Source: Lamellibrachia satsuma (lineage: Eukaryota; Annelida; Polychaeta; Sabellida; Siboglinidae). Taken from it: 64,000 nt of DNA. Numbering within the stretch: the stretch's first letter is position 1; every line of letters starts with the position of its first letter. Below the pieces are notes generated by a model. That model had not been told where the DNA came from, searched no databases, and was given only the letters and a program-made list of their open reading frames with translations. The stretch spans positions 638,501-702,500 of the forward strand of contig BSQZ01000028.1 in NCBI GenBank assembly GCA_033239005.1. Reading direction: 5' to 3'. Positions 11,417 through 24,337 of the stretch are shown one piece after another. The translations under genes and the position numbers were made by a program.

Positions 11417-12193
11417 TTTTCAAAAGCTTTCGACTACGTGAATCAAGAAGCGCTCTTCACTATTCTCAAGAAAGTTGGATGTCCTCCAATCTTCCTTGTT
11501 CTTTTCAAATCATTCCACGAAACCATGCAAGGCACTGCCCATGTCGATGGAATGATATCAGAACCCATTAACATTGTATATAGTGTGAAGCAGGGCTGTG
11601 TACTGGCCCCAACTCTTTTCGGGATATACTTCTCTGTAATATTGAGAAAAGCGAGGCAAAGTGCTAATCTTGCTAAACCTGCTGTGGGCCCGAGAACCAG
11701 ATTTGATGCCATTGTATTCTCTACATTACGTATGAAGGCTAAGACCAAAACAACAACGTTACATGTGCGCGAGGCCCTTTATGCAGATGACACTGCCATC
11801 TGCTCTCATTCAGAGGAACAGCTGCAGTCTATCATAGACAGTTTTTCCAATACTTGCTCAGTGTTTGGCCTCAAGATCAGTGTCAGAAAGACTGTCATCA
11901 TGAGCCACGGGACTCAAGTAGCCAAGATCACTTTCAATAATGAAGCACTCGAAACCGTGGAGAACTTCTCGTACTTAGGATCCATCATGTCCAACAATGT
12001 CACGCTTGACAAGGAACTTAACACACGACCTGATAAAGCTGCAACATGCTTTGGAAGACTCTCAAACAGAGTTTGGTCCAACAACAACCTGACACTACAT
12101 ACAAAACTGAAAGTGTATCATGCATGCGTACTCAGTACCCTTTTTTATGGTGCAGAGGCCTGGACTACCTATCGTAAACATGAACTGAAATAA
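11417..12193 (+). mobile_element. LINE RT fragment
   Basis: An open frame of 250-odd codons starts inside an RT palm (SKAFDYVNQEALF) and continues through [14 protein letters not shown] and LYADDTAI, with the catalytic YADD box intact. It then runs through FSYLGSIM and LSTLFYGAEAW, and ends at LK. Endonuclease, RT fingers and the zinc end are absent. Its C-terminal RT is most like the LINE at 40.4-42.5 kb, so they may be one family. It has few mutations for its length. Confidence 0.9.
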
Positions 12194-12204
12194 AAAATGT
12201 CCAC

Positions 12205-13720
12205 CTACTCTGCTTATGTACTATCCTTGATGTGGCACTTTATTTAAAGCTTTCTGAAAATCTAAGTAGACAAAACCCACTGATAACCCGTCGTCTACCC
12301 ACTTTGTAATTTTTTTATAAAATAAAAGAGATTGGTTAGACATGACCTTGCTTTTTGGAACCCATGTTGATATGTATTTATTAATTTATGTTTTACAATG
12401 AATTCCACCATGTGGTCTCTAATTAATGTTTCGATTAATTTATATACAACTGATGTTAAACTCACCGGTCTGTAATTTTCTGGCTTGTTCCTCGACCCCT
12501 TCTTAAATAGTGGCGTAATATTTGCTTCAATTTTGCAAGTGGTGTACTAATTTTTGTTTTGGTGGTCTCCCATCAACTCCAGGTGATTTATTATCTTCCA
12601 TCTTCTTAATTTTCTTTGCTATCATTTCAGGAGTTACAAATAACTGCCCTAAATGTTCTGATTTATTGTCCTAAAATTTAGTAAATGGAACTGGAAGTGA
12701 GGTGATATCTCCTGTGGTAAAAACTGAGCTGAAATACTCATTCAGGACCTCTGCCATTGGTCCGAACTTATCTCGAACTTTCTGTTTACTCCTTGCATAA
12801 GCATAGAAACTCTTGCTGTATTTTTTCTATTATCTGCCAATTTTTTTTCAAAGGTTCTTTTAGATTTTTTTTATTTCAACTGTAGCTAGGCTAAGTGCCT
12901 CTTTGTAATTTGCGTAGTCTTCATCCTTTCTGGTACGCTTATAAACCCTCCACATAGTTTGCTTAAACGCTATTTTTCTAATAGCTTCTTTTGACAAGTG
13001 TTTCTTTCTCGACCGTTTTCCTTGTTTTTTCAACGGAACAAATTTATCGATGATACTCTCAATTTCATATTTTAGAATATTCCAACATTCAATTGCAGTC
13101 TTGTTATCAGCATGTTATTCCAATCTAGCTTTGCTAAGTATTTTCTCATATCTTTATAGTTACCTTTGTGGAAGTTTGTCCTATATGTTTTTTATTTTTA
13201 CTTTCTGATTTTACAATGATGTCAAAATATATTTGATTGTGGTCACTGTTACCCAATGGGTCATGTATTTTTACATTGTCCACTAATTCTTTTTTGATGA
13301 TAAAACTATATCTAATACATTTTCTCCCCTTGTTGGTTCTAGCACGTGCTGAGTAAGGAAGCTCTCCTGAATTAAAAATAGAAATTGTTGGTCCTCACCC
13401 CCTATACTCTCTAGAGATTTCCATTGTATGTGTCCATGGTTTAAATCTCTCATTATGATACATTCCCCTTTACTAACTTCCTTTATAGCATTTTGTATTT
13501 TTGTGTTATCCTCTTCGTTTATGTTTGGACTTCGGTAAACTAATCCAATAGTTAATTTTGAATTTCCAGAACTATTTTGCACCAAACAGCTTCATCGTAA
13601 TCTGCTTTCCTTTCTAATTTTATTTCATAAGCCTGAGTAGATTCTTTAACATATAAAATAACTCCCCCTCCCCTTCTTCCTATTCTATCTCTCCTAAAAT
13701 AAGAAAAACGAATTAAACAT
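12205..13720 (-). mobile_element. CR1-like LINE, endonuclease and RT remnant
   Basis: On the minus strand, 13585-13283 encodes an apurinic-type endonuclease part with LTIGLVYRSPN and the motif RDLNHGHIQW (the family usually has GDFN). RT pieces follow, with a KSPGVDG-type block at about 12590, a PENYRPVSLTS-type block at about 12480, and a YLDFQKAFNKVP-type block at about 12240, where the copy ends. Numerous stops and shifts break it. It is a distinct copy from 8850-9993, in the same orientation. Confidence 0.82.
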
Positions 13721-14641
13721 TATGGTAGAAGATATTGACCCTCACCTAATTCAGCATCTGTTATGTCTTGCAGAGATCTGAAAATGTGCATGGACCATCT
13801 GGTGATTTAATGTATAATGATCCGTAATGTGTGATACGGAATAAAATAGGGATAATGTGTAATGGAGTTAACTTTAGTCAGTTGTTGATTTAGCTGAAAT
13901 AAATTGCCTGCTAATTTCAAATAATCAAAATAAAATATTAATTATGTAAATATTTTAAGACATACATTTTCAAATTTCCTTCTAAAAACTGTATTCAAGC
14001 AACAGTATACTTTGAGTTTTTTCCATATAGGTTTCATTTGTCAGGGAAGCATTTACATTTTGCTGAAATAAAACTGAACAGTGCCATGCCTACAAATGAA
14101 GCTTTTCCCCGATCTACCCAATTAAGTACTTTTTATGAATCACAATAAGTTGTTGTGCAATTAATATTGTATTACAGCTATTTGCTGACAGATATTAAGT
14201 TGTAGTTAGCATGATCTAAGGCACTAGTTAACAGTATCTAACTGCTTGCATGGTTTCAAAATGTAAATGTATGTGAATGATTTATATATCAATAGTAAAC
14301 TTGTAAAATATATCTTGTTTGCTAATGACACTAAGTTGTTCAGAACAAAACAAATATTAAGCAGTTTATGACAACATGTAATAACATCCCAACCATATGC
14401 ATGGGCTCGACAATCTTGATTTGGGGTTAGTTTCAGAGCCACTGTCTTTACCTCCTTGTACCGTTGACAAGCATCGCATCTAGCAACCCAAAATATCAGT
14501 AAAATAAAAATGGCAGAATAAAATTTATAAGAGGAGATGCAATGTTTTGGTCAATATGCCCATGACAGGGGTAATTTTGCACAAAGCGCTATACCAGTCA
14601 GATTCGAACCTACCACACAAACTGAGAAATTAGCACTCAGA
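13721..14641. other. AT-rich non-coding stretch
   Basis: No gene, RNA or structured repeat recognised. Confidence 0.5.
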
Positions 14642-15142
14642 TCATTCCATGTCAAATCAACCAATGGTCAAAAAGTTGATGTCTCAGAATTTGCTTAAAT
14701 TTTAACCAAGGAATAAGTAGCTATACCTGAACACTCCTGCGAAAAACTAAGGATTTGCATTGTGTATGTGTATGTAACCCTATAACTATAATGTGAACGG
14801 GGCTAAGTGTCCCAAGATGCACCCGTTATTTTGATCTGTTTTCAAGTGCTCCTAACTAGAGACGTTTACAAGCTACATATCTGTAATATGCATATGATAC
14901 ATTTGTTGAATATGACATATTGGTACAGATTAGCTATGCAAAATTCAAGAATGATAGGACAAAGGAAAATGGATATACCGGATGCACGAAAAGAATTGTT
15001 TTTAGAAGGATTTCAGCAGGCTGTATATCCATGTTGGCAATATACTGGCAATAACCTATTAGTTCAGAAGTGCACAGGTATATATTGGTTAAAATTTAAG
15101 CACATTTTGAGACATCTACTTTTGAAATTTCCTGAAAATTGG

Positions 15143-15161
<19 letters not shown>
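14642..15161. mobile_element. Short element with 22-bp terminal inverted repeats (MITE)
   Basis: The ends read TCATTCCATGTCAAATCAAC... (14642-14663) and ...TTGATTTGACTTGGAATGA (15140-15161). As inverted repeats they match at 21 of 22 positions. The interior has no transposase. Large parts of the interior recur in reverse complement at 31610-31980, which ends in the same terminal sequence. This supports a non-autonomous DNA transposon family. Target-site duplications were not clear, so the superfamily is unassigned. Confidence 0.75.
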
Positions 15162-16213
<1,052 letters not shown>

Positions 16214-16339
16214 TATGTACAAAATATTGTTACATAACTTTTACTAGGCATAAACCAGTCCAATACCATAAAAAACAACTAACTCTCAATATCCTTCGAG
16301 GCTTCCTTCACAAAAAGTGGCTACCATTATGGGATTTTT

Positions 16340-17245
16340 AACATAAATGAATTGATTCGTATTTCAAAAATGAATATCTCATGAACTAATCATCAATATA
16401 TATCAACAACATTTGGTACAATTGTTTCCTGCAATGTGTAGATTATATAACCATAATTAGAATGTGCATGTACATTGTATGGTTAATGTGAATAGTTTAT
16501 GCCAAATAAAAACTACAGAACAATATATGTCACCCTACATTGATGTTTGGGTCTGAAGTAGTAATAATGGTAAAAACTTCTATAGCGCCAATAATATCAG
16601 GGTTCGAATTTACTGGGGGTCTGTGGGTCCGTGGACTCTAAATTCACTGCCGGCACCCCAATAGTTCCAAATCTTGGGGTCTGGCTGGCCAGTTTTGGTG
16701 GCTAACCCCAAGATTCTGAAAAGTGGGGGTCCGACTGGCCTCCACTAATTTTGAGCTGCATTCTATCCCTGTATATCCTCAGCAACCTGATCTCAGAGGT
16801 ACAACCAGAATCATTAAGCATTTACATAAACAGAAAAGCACAAAAGTCATCATCAGCACGTAGATATAGTTTCAAATGATTTCAAAGTGATGGGTAGTTC
16901 ACTCTAGACACAAGGTGCAGCTACAGAGAAACTACACATGTCATATGGTTCTGATATGAACATTGGTATGCATATATACCAAAAATATAACACCGTTAAC
17001 TGATAGATGTGCATCTAACACACGATCGATGCCTGAAAACCCCCTAACCAGTGATTTATTGAACAAATCTTTACTTTATCAGCTTAGTGCACAGTAACCA
17101 TCAATAATATTTGTTGTAATTATGGTTATGTTATCTACACATTGCAGAGAACAATTCCAACAAGTTGTATTGATATAGGTTAATTAGTTTGTGAGATATT
17201 ATATATCCTGTGAATTATGAATCATTTTATTTATTTTTAAACGCC
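16340..17245. repeat. Foldback pair of inverted arms
   Basis: The arm at about 16340-16463 (AATATCTCATGAACTAAT ... CTGCAATGTGTAGATTATAT) matches the reverse complement of the arm at about 17113-17245 with scattered mismatches. About 650 bp of unique sequence lies between them. The right side continues to 17390 and ends GGAATGACCC, the same terminal motif as the 14.6 kb element. This may be a diverged long-arm relative of that family. Confidence 0.6.
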
Positions 17246-17673
17246 ATCACAAAATGTTGTCTTACATTTCAAACTACCATAGCTCAGAAACTACTGGAGC
17301 TATGTTGTTCAAATTTGTGTTACATGCTTACCAAGGGTTTTCACCAAACTAATTCATTAAAAAAATAGTTGAATTCGCGTGGAATGACCCTTTCTTGTGA
17401 TTTAGAAAACAAAGTAATACAAATATTAAACATGTCAGAAACTCTCATTCAATCTGAAACTCTGCAACAGCTGTAGCTTCAGCATTATTTATCCCAGAGA
17501 ACTGAAACAAATAAAACATAATTTAAATAATAAGAAAAATTAATCTGACTTTACAACCAATGGTAATGCATACTTAGACCACGTGTGCAGAGCAACGCAA
17601 CTCTATAGATAAGACCCAAAAACTGTTCTGCCAACAAGCAGGATAATATTTCATTAATGTTATACTTAATGAT

Positions 17674-17843
17674 ACATACGTACGTACGTATGTACGTACG
17701 TGCGTACGTATGTATGTACGTATTGAAATTGGTCTGTCTGCACCCTCAGCATGTTCCAGCTAGGCAGAATTTTGGAAGAAGATACGTACATACATACATA
17801 CATACATACATACATACATACATACATACATACATACATACAT
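17674..17843 (+). repeat. ACGT/GTAC and CATA microsatellites
   Basis: A run of ACGT/TACG tetranucleotides (17674-17721) is followed after 65 bp by about 14 CATA units (17786-17843). Confidence 0.95.
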
Positions 17844-18119
17844 AATATATACAGTTGCTGTACGAATTGTGTCATTTGACGATGTGCAGAATCTACACAT
17901 AAAATGTAAGTGACCACGCGGCACATAATGTAATAATTTGATCTCCAAAGAAGTTCACCTGACGACCAATATTTAATAACATGACCTATATTCTTTCCAA
18001 GAAGTGCGACCAAATATGTACTTATTTGACCTATTACGTATTACCGCCTACTTTCCTCTCATTGGTGCGTTCTGAAGAACTGCTTCGAGCCCACACTTTC
18101 TTCGTCTCTGTAGTAGGGA

Positions 18120-18150
18120 CACCCCTACTACCGGGCCGGTAGTAGGGGTG
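18120..18150. repeat. Perfect 15-bp palindromic hairpin
   Basis: CACCCCTACTACCGG, one central G, then CCGGTAGTAGGGGTG: both arms pair perfectly. No following T run supports a terminator, and none is expected here. Function unknown. Confidence 0.9.
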
Positions 18151-18304
18151 CCGTTTCAAGTTTTTGCCAGCTTGTCTTCTGGCGGACATATCTTCACTTG
18201 CCCTCCAGCCACTTGTTCAGTTGTTTAACATCAGTCAGCCACTTTTGCTTTTCCTTTCTCAATCGATCCACCACCGTCCGTTAGTATCTTCATTCATCAC
18301 TGGC

Positions 18305-18965
18305 CACTGATGCCCTTAGTCGTTTGATTCGTCCTGACAATGCTGCGTCGATGCGTGGATTATAGTGCCCTTCTTGTCCTTTGACTCGTCCTGACAGTGC
18401 TGCGTCGATGAGTGGATTATAGTGCCCTTCTTGTCCTTTGACTCGTCCGAACAGTGCTGCGTCGATGCGTGGATTATAGTGCCCTTCTTGTCCTTTGACT
18501 CGTCCTGACAGTGCTGCGTCGATGAGTGGATTATAGTGCCCTTCTTGTCCTTTGACTCGTCCGAACAGTGCTGCGTCGATGCGTGGATCATAGTGCCCTT
18601 CTTGTCCTTTGACTCGTCCTGACAGTGCTGCGCCGATTCGTGGATTATAGTGCCCTTCTTTTCCTTTGACTCGTCCGAACAGTGCTGCGTCGAATCGTGG
18701 ATTATAGTGCCCTTCTTTTCCTTTGACTCGTCCTGAGAGTGCTGCGTCGATGCGTGGATTATACTGCCCTTCTTGTCCTTTGACTCGTCCGAACAGTGCT
18801 GCGTCGATGCGTGGATTATAGTGTCCTTCTTGTCCTTTGACTCGTCCTGACAGTGCTGCGTCGATGCGTGGATTATAGTGCCCTTGTTGTCCTTTGACTC
18901 GTCCGAACAGTGCTGTTTGGTGCATTGATTATAGTGGCCTTCTTGTCCTATGACTCATCCAAACA
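18305..18965 (-). repeat. 57-bp tandem array with A/B alternating units and open frame
   Basis: About eleven 57-bp units (19 codons each) stay open for 211 codons on the minus strand (18925-18290). Units alternate between ALFGRVKGQEG and ALSGRVKGQEG types with an interposed HYNPRIDA block, giving a 114-bp higher-order period. The unit is related to the 52-bp repeat after the fibrinogen-domain gene. Openness is a by-product of a stop-free unit whose length divides by 3; there is no start context or domain to support a gene. Confidence 0.88.
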
Positions 18966-19179
18966 GTGCCTCTTCGATTCACGGATACAGACACATGGTC
19001 ATTTTATATTACTGCGCATACATGTCCACCTACGAGGATCAAAATGACTGAGATTATTGGCCAATCGACGTCGCTCCGTGCGGCTCGGCAGTCTCGCACC
19101 TACATGGTCGCTTCGCACACGCACGACCCATCGCTCCACCCCTTCATATAAAACAAAACAGAGTAAACGCCAGAACCGT

Positions 19180-19350
19180 TTATCGCACACATCAACGCAT
19201 CTTCGCCTGGACGCAAAGTGTATTTTTAATTGTGACAGAAATTATGTATGCACCCAGATTCTGAGTATATACATAATCAGCTAATTACGACCACATATGT
19301 AATAACTGCTTTGCCTGATTTAACTTATAAATATAATCGAAGTTTAAAGT
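19180..19350 (-). repeat. Second copy of the fibrinogen-gene upstream flank
   Basis: It matches 8535-8700 in the same orientation, with TCGCACACATC, TCTTCGCCTGGACGCAAAG, TTGTGACAGAAATTATGTAT and ATACATAAT in order. No fibrinogen-domain coding sequence lies between it and the related satellite at 18305-18965. Confidence 0.65.
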
Positions 19351-19604
19351 TAATTCGAATCGTACAAACTGATAAAAAGGAGCACGGAGCCTGGATAATC
19401 GAGGCTAGGATACCTATACCCGCGTGATTGAAGGCATTGTCAACAATAAAGTAACGATCACGAGTAAGTTGCAAACATCGATAGCGATTAAGAGAGACGT
19501 TTTGGCGAGGTATCACAGTAAAGCCGAAGCCAATGTAAACGCGCGCGTTTGGTGTCGAATACCGCAACTTTCTCAAGGAGGGTGACATTAAAAAGAAATA
19601 TTAA

Positions 19605-19812
19605 ACACCAAACAAAAGAGACGGGGAGCGGACCACTAAACAAAAGAGACGAGGAGCGGACCACGAAACAAAACAGACGGGGAGCGGACCACGAAACAAA
19701 ACAGACGGGGAGCGGACCACGAAACAAAACAGACGGGGAGCGGACCACGAAACAAAACAGACGGGGAGCGGACCACGAAACAAAACAGACGGGGAACGGA
19801 CCACCAAACAAA
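19605..19812 (+). repeat. 28-bp tandem repeat
   Basis: About seven units built on GACGGGGAGCGGACCACGAA plus ACAAAACA, the central ones identical. All reading frames through it are repeat-driven. Confidence 0.95.
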
Positions 19813-20337
19813 TCGCTGATTAATTGATTAATTATTAATCTGATTAATCGATCTGATCTGGTTAACTGATCTGACTGATTAATCGCTGATTAATTAACAA
19901 TTGTCAACAATCAACAGTATATCTAAATGTCTTAAATCTGAACTTTGAATGTTATCAACAATTTCCAAATGATTCGTTCGATCACTAAGTATTCTAATTC
20001 GCGTCAAATGTCGTCGGCGTCGTCTACGCCAAACAATCACTGTCCCAATCTAACATTTGCACAATGCTTACGCCAGAGACTAAGGAGTTAGTCCTGTTGG
20101 TTCTTGGGCGTAAAGATACGCCGGGACTTAGCGGGAAATTGGGCCTAGTAGGTGTTCATGCAAGACATGCATACCGACTAGCCGGCTTACGCTACAGCCT
20201 AGGCCTTACGTTATGGCGCTAGGCCCAGTCCATGCATACGGCCCCTGAGTTCGGACTACTGCAACGTTTCCCATTGGTGGCCATGTTAACGTTTTGCATG
20301 ATGATAAGAAAACGTGACCATAAAAAATTAGTAAACT
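19813..20337. other. Non-coding spacer
   Basis: Contains short TGATTAAT/ATTAATCG repeats to 19890. No gene or RNA seen. Confidence 0.45.
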
Positions 20338-20525
20338 TCTTACCTGCCGTTGTCGTCATCTCATTGACATGGTGATCGAGTTTACTAAAAATTCCATATT
20401 TCTAACTCTTAAAATGCCTTCGTGTGCCATGCCCGTCTTGCACACCAATGTTTGCAAGAATTACTTGTGGCAAAACAATTTCCAAAAATCCTCCGCCTAT
20501 TAAAATCATCTAAACATTCTTCCTT
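20338..20525 (-). repeat. Inverted copy of the 10.29-10.48 kb segment
   Basis: Read on the minus strand it has the same ordered blocks as 10285-10482. It ends GACAACGGCAGGTAAGAAG, where GCAG/GTAAGA would be a good splice donor. The segment abuts the 3' end of the LINE at 20530. Confidence 0.65.
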
Positions 20526-20529
20526 ACTT

Positions 20530-23500
20530 ACTTAGTCCTCTTCGTGCCCGGTGGCACATAAGGCATCAACAAGAGAGCGCCACTGCTGTCGGTCTGCAGC
20601 CCATTTGGTGATGGTGTTCCATGTCAGGCCGCATTCTTTCATCTCCTTCTCCACTGTTCGTCTCCATGTTTCTTTTGGGCGACCACGTCTCCTTTTGCCA
20701 TCTGCTGTCCAGCGTAAGGCTGTCTTGGGCAGTGCGCCAGGTGACATTCGGCACACGTGTCCAAGCCATCTCCATCTTCTCTTCTTTATCTGTGTGGTCA
20801 AGGATGTTGCATCTGTTTTGCGGTGCAGCTTTTCATTAGTGATGGTGTTGGGCCAAAATACTCCTAGGATCTTCCGCAGACACTTGTTTTAGAAGGTCTC
20901 AAGCTTGTGTGCTAGCTTGGCTGTCAGTTTCCAGCATTCGGAGCCGTAGAGAAGTACACCGAGAACATTACTATTGTACAGTCTCAGTTTTGTTTCCTAT
21001 CTCAGTTGCTTGGATTTCCAGATGGGCTTCAGCATAGCGAAGGTCTGACTTGCCTTTCTGATCCTAGCTGTGGCATATTTTGCAGAGTCTCCATCTGTTG
21101 TGATTTTGCTTCCCAGGTATGCAAAGTCCTGAACGTCTTCCAAAGCATCACTGTTGTTTATGTTGTTAATGGTGATGGGGTTATCTGTCTTGTTGTTTAT
21201 CCTCATCAGTTTGGTTTTTGCTGTGTTGAGCTTTAACCCAATCTGTGCTGCTGTTCTTGTGAGTTTGTCCATCTTTTCTTGCATGTCCTTGTGCCTGTTA
21301 GACAGCAGTCCATTGTCATCTGCATAGTCCAGGTCTTCCAAGATCGAGGTAAGTGTCCATCTGATGCCTCTGTTTCCATTTTTGGTGATTTCTATCATCA
21401 GCCAGTCGATGGCAAGGGTGAAAAGAAATGGTGAGAGAATGCATCCCTGTTTTACTCCGGATTTTACGCTAAAACTGTCTGACATGTGACTGTTACAGGC
21501 GACTTGACACTGGACGTATGTGTGAAGTAACTTGATCACATTTACCATCTTCTGTGGGATCCCGTAGTGACGTAGTATTCTCCACAGGGATTCTCTGTGA
21601 AGGCTGTCAAAGGCCTTTTCAAAGTCAATGAAGGCAATATAGATCGTACTGCTTCATTCCGTGCTTTGTTCCAAAATCTGCCGTAGCGTGAAAATGTGGT
21701 CGATGCATGCCTTTCCTCTTTTGAAACCGGCTTGTTCCTGGCGGAGGATCGTATCAGTAGCTGCTGATATTCTCTTTAGGATTATGCGACTGAAAATCTT
21801 GCATGTCATTGATAACAAGGTTATGCCCCGCCAGTTGTTACAGTTCCACAAGTCGCCCTTCTTTGGTAGCTTGATAATTGTGCCTGTCTTCCAATCATCT
21901 GGTGTGTCTTCTTCATCCCATATTCTCTGGAAGATCTGGCAGAGGATTCTGGGTGTTTCTTGTTCATCTGCTTTCAACATTTCTGCGCAGACGCTGTCGC
22001 TTCCTGGTGCTTTTCCATTCTTCCGGGCTTTAATGGCTTCTCTGACTTCTGCTTCTGTGATTTGGTCGAGGTTGATTTCAAGGTCATCGGCTGCCTCCGG
22101 GATGTCTGCCAGTCTGGGTGGATCTGCACGATTGAGAACCTGTTGGAAATGCTCCTTCCATCTATCTATCTTCTCTTTCTCGACTGTGATTATCTTTCCA
22201 TCTGCATCTTTAGGTGGACGATTCTGGTTTGGATCTGTCTCTCCTTTCAGCTTCTTGGTTATTTGGTAGAGTGACTTCATATCCTTTCTTCTTGCTGCTG
22301 CTTCTGCGTCTTCTGCGAGGTTTTCAATGTAAGTGCGTTTGTCTACTCTGGTACTCCGTTTTACTTCTTTGTCTTTTTGTGAGTATTCTCTTGAAAGTCT
22401 TTCTTTGAGTCTTGGGGACTTTGTGGTGAGCAGCTTTTTCTTTATTCCTTTCCTTTGTTCTATTTTGTCCCAAATTAATGGGGAAATCCACTGCTCTTTC
22501 TTTGCCCTTCTGTAGCCTTGCACTGCTTTCCCTGCTATCTCCATGGCCATGTTGAAACTGTGTATAGTCATCTTTGTTTCTTCCTGCAGAATACCAAAAC
22601 TGTTCTTCAGAGCAATTGTGAACTGTTGCTTGGTTTCTGGGTTTTGTAGCTTGGTGGTATCAAAACGCTCTTTCTTCTTCTCTCCTGTCTTTGCCTTTCT
22701 CAGTTTCAGAGCAAGTTTTCCTATCAACAGGTTGTGGTCGCTGCCATCATCAGCTAGTCTCCTTGTTTTGACGTCTTGTAGAGAGCGTCTCCACTTTCCA
22801 TTTACAAGGATTTGATCTATTTGATTCTCAGTTCTGCCGTCTGGGGATCTCCATGTCAGCTTATGTATTGTCTTATGTTGGAAGAGTGTCCCTCCAATCA
22901 CGAGGTCATTCTCCCCACATATGTCACACAATCTGCTGCCTTTATCAGTCATTGTGCCTGTTCCGTGTTTGTCCATGATCCTTTCCCTGTTAGTATTGTC
23001 GCTCCCAACTCGTGCATTGAAATCTCCAAGAACCACTAGTACGTTATCTTTGGGGATGTCTTCCAAAATTGACTGAAGACTGTCATATAAGTTATCTTTT
23101 TCTTCTTTTTCTGCTTCCTCTGTAGGTGCGCAACAGGTTACCACTGAGAGTTTGATAAATCTGGACTTAAATCTAGCATAAAGAAATCGTTCAGTTATTG
23201 GTTTCCATTCAAGAAGAGTGTTGCCTTTCTCCTGGATGATCAGGGCTACTCCCTGTCTATGCTGGTTGTCCTCTCTGTCTGACCACAGTATGGTGTCTCC
23301 TGTCGCCAGTTGCTATTTTCCAGCTCCAGTCCATCTAGCCTCCATGATACCTAGAAGGCTGATTTTGAATTGGTGCATTTCCTGGAGAACCTGTGCCAGT
23401 CTTCCTGTCTGATATAGTGTTCTCACATTCCAGCATCCGATGTTGATAAAAGTTTTTGGTGTAAGGAGATCCGCCATCGGGGTGCAGACTTCCTTGCGGG

Positions 23501-23690
23501 TTTGGTCCCCATCCTTCATAAGTCCAGTTGCCTTTGCTGCTTCTCTCCTACCGCCCGGTGCAGTTTTCTCTCTTGTTTCAGTTTCCGTAGCTAGGCTGTT
23601 TTTACGGAATGGGGTCGCTGGCCCCACGCCCAACCCTCCTCTTTTACCCGGGCTTAGGACCGGCAGGAGATTCTCAAAGAGCATTTTCTA
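20530..23690 (-). mobile_element. Nearly full-length LINE, one frame with four premature stops
   Basis: A single minus-strand frame runs from about 23684 to the stop at 20532 (about 1050 codons). Four in-frame nonsense codons are visible, near 23312, 21655, 20997 and 20890, with no frameshift. The order is endonuclease (NIGCWNVRTLY, LLGIMEARWTG, VVLGDFNARVG, GSDHNLLIG), connecting region, RT (GKAPGSDSVCAEML, WRGITLLSM, IAFIDFEKAFD, VKQGCILSPFLF, LDYADDNGLL), then a tail (WRWLGHVCRMSPGALPKTAL, WRSLVDALCATGHEED). The layout suits an RTE-like or related clade; the clade call is tentative. A short TAAG repeat follows the stop codon. This is the youngest-looking element in the window. Confidence 0.92.
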
Positions 23691-24337
23691 GGCAGAGTTT
23701 CTAAAAATTCACAGTTTGTCAAAAGGTTTTACCAGCAGACTATGCAATGTATCTGCTCAAATGCAGTTGTGTCAGATAATATGTAACACACATGTCATAA
23801 TCTTTGTTAAAAGCCAACTTTCACTTGATTTAGTATCTTTGGGTAGGATAGTTCTAAAAAAATAAGGTGGCAATTTTTTTCAAACAGGATATAAATTATG
23901 GTCTAGTACCCCTAGCCCCCGTCCAACTAGCCCCCCGGGGGCTACTGGCACTAACGGGGGGCTAGTGGCACTACTTATCATTTTGCCAAATCCACTTGGC
24001 TGTTCCATTCAGTGTTCTATCCCATCTTAACTTTAGGGGTGAAAATGTAGGTACCTGATTTTAAATATATATCTGGTGCATATTCAAGGAATGTCAGACT
24101 TTTTTATTGAAGGGAAACCGTAAAAACCCTCTTTTATTTGTCATACACAGATACAGGTAACCAACCATTAAGAGAAATAGACAGTAAATGGAAATGTAAC
24201 ATAAAAACAATACTATGTTCATAGCAGTGATCAAAACATTGTTTTGAGAAAACATTACAATGTCTTATCAAAGTTTATAATAAGTTGTTTGCACTTATAA
24301 TACCATATCCATATGCAAGCATGACTAGTCAATGAAA

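Noticed and set aside
18290..18925. 211-codon minus-strand frame as a real gene
   Set aside because: It is explained by a stop-free 57-bp satellite unit. Kept only as a repeat and a low-level finding.
19549..19827. Open frames of about 90-107 codons on both strands
   Set aside because: They follow a 28-bp tandem repeat and have no other support.
22214..23039. Plus-strand frames of 60-90 codons
   Set aside because: They are antisense shadows of the minus-strand LINE.
23935..23965. C/G-rich imperfect palindrome around CCCCCCGGGGGC
   Set aside because: Short and imperfect, with no repeat partner or transcript context.
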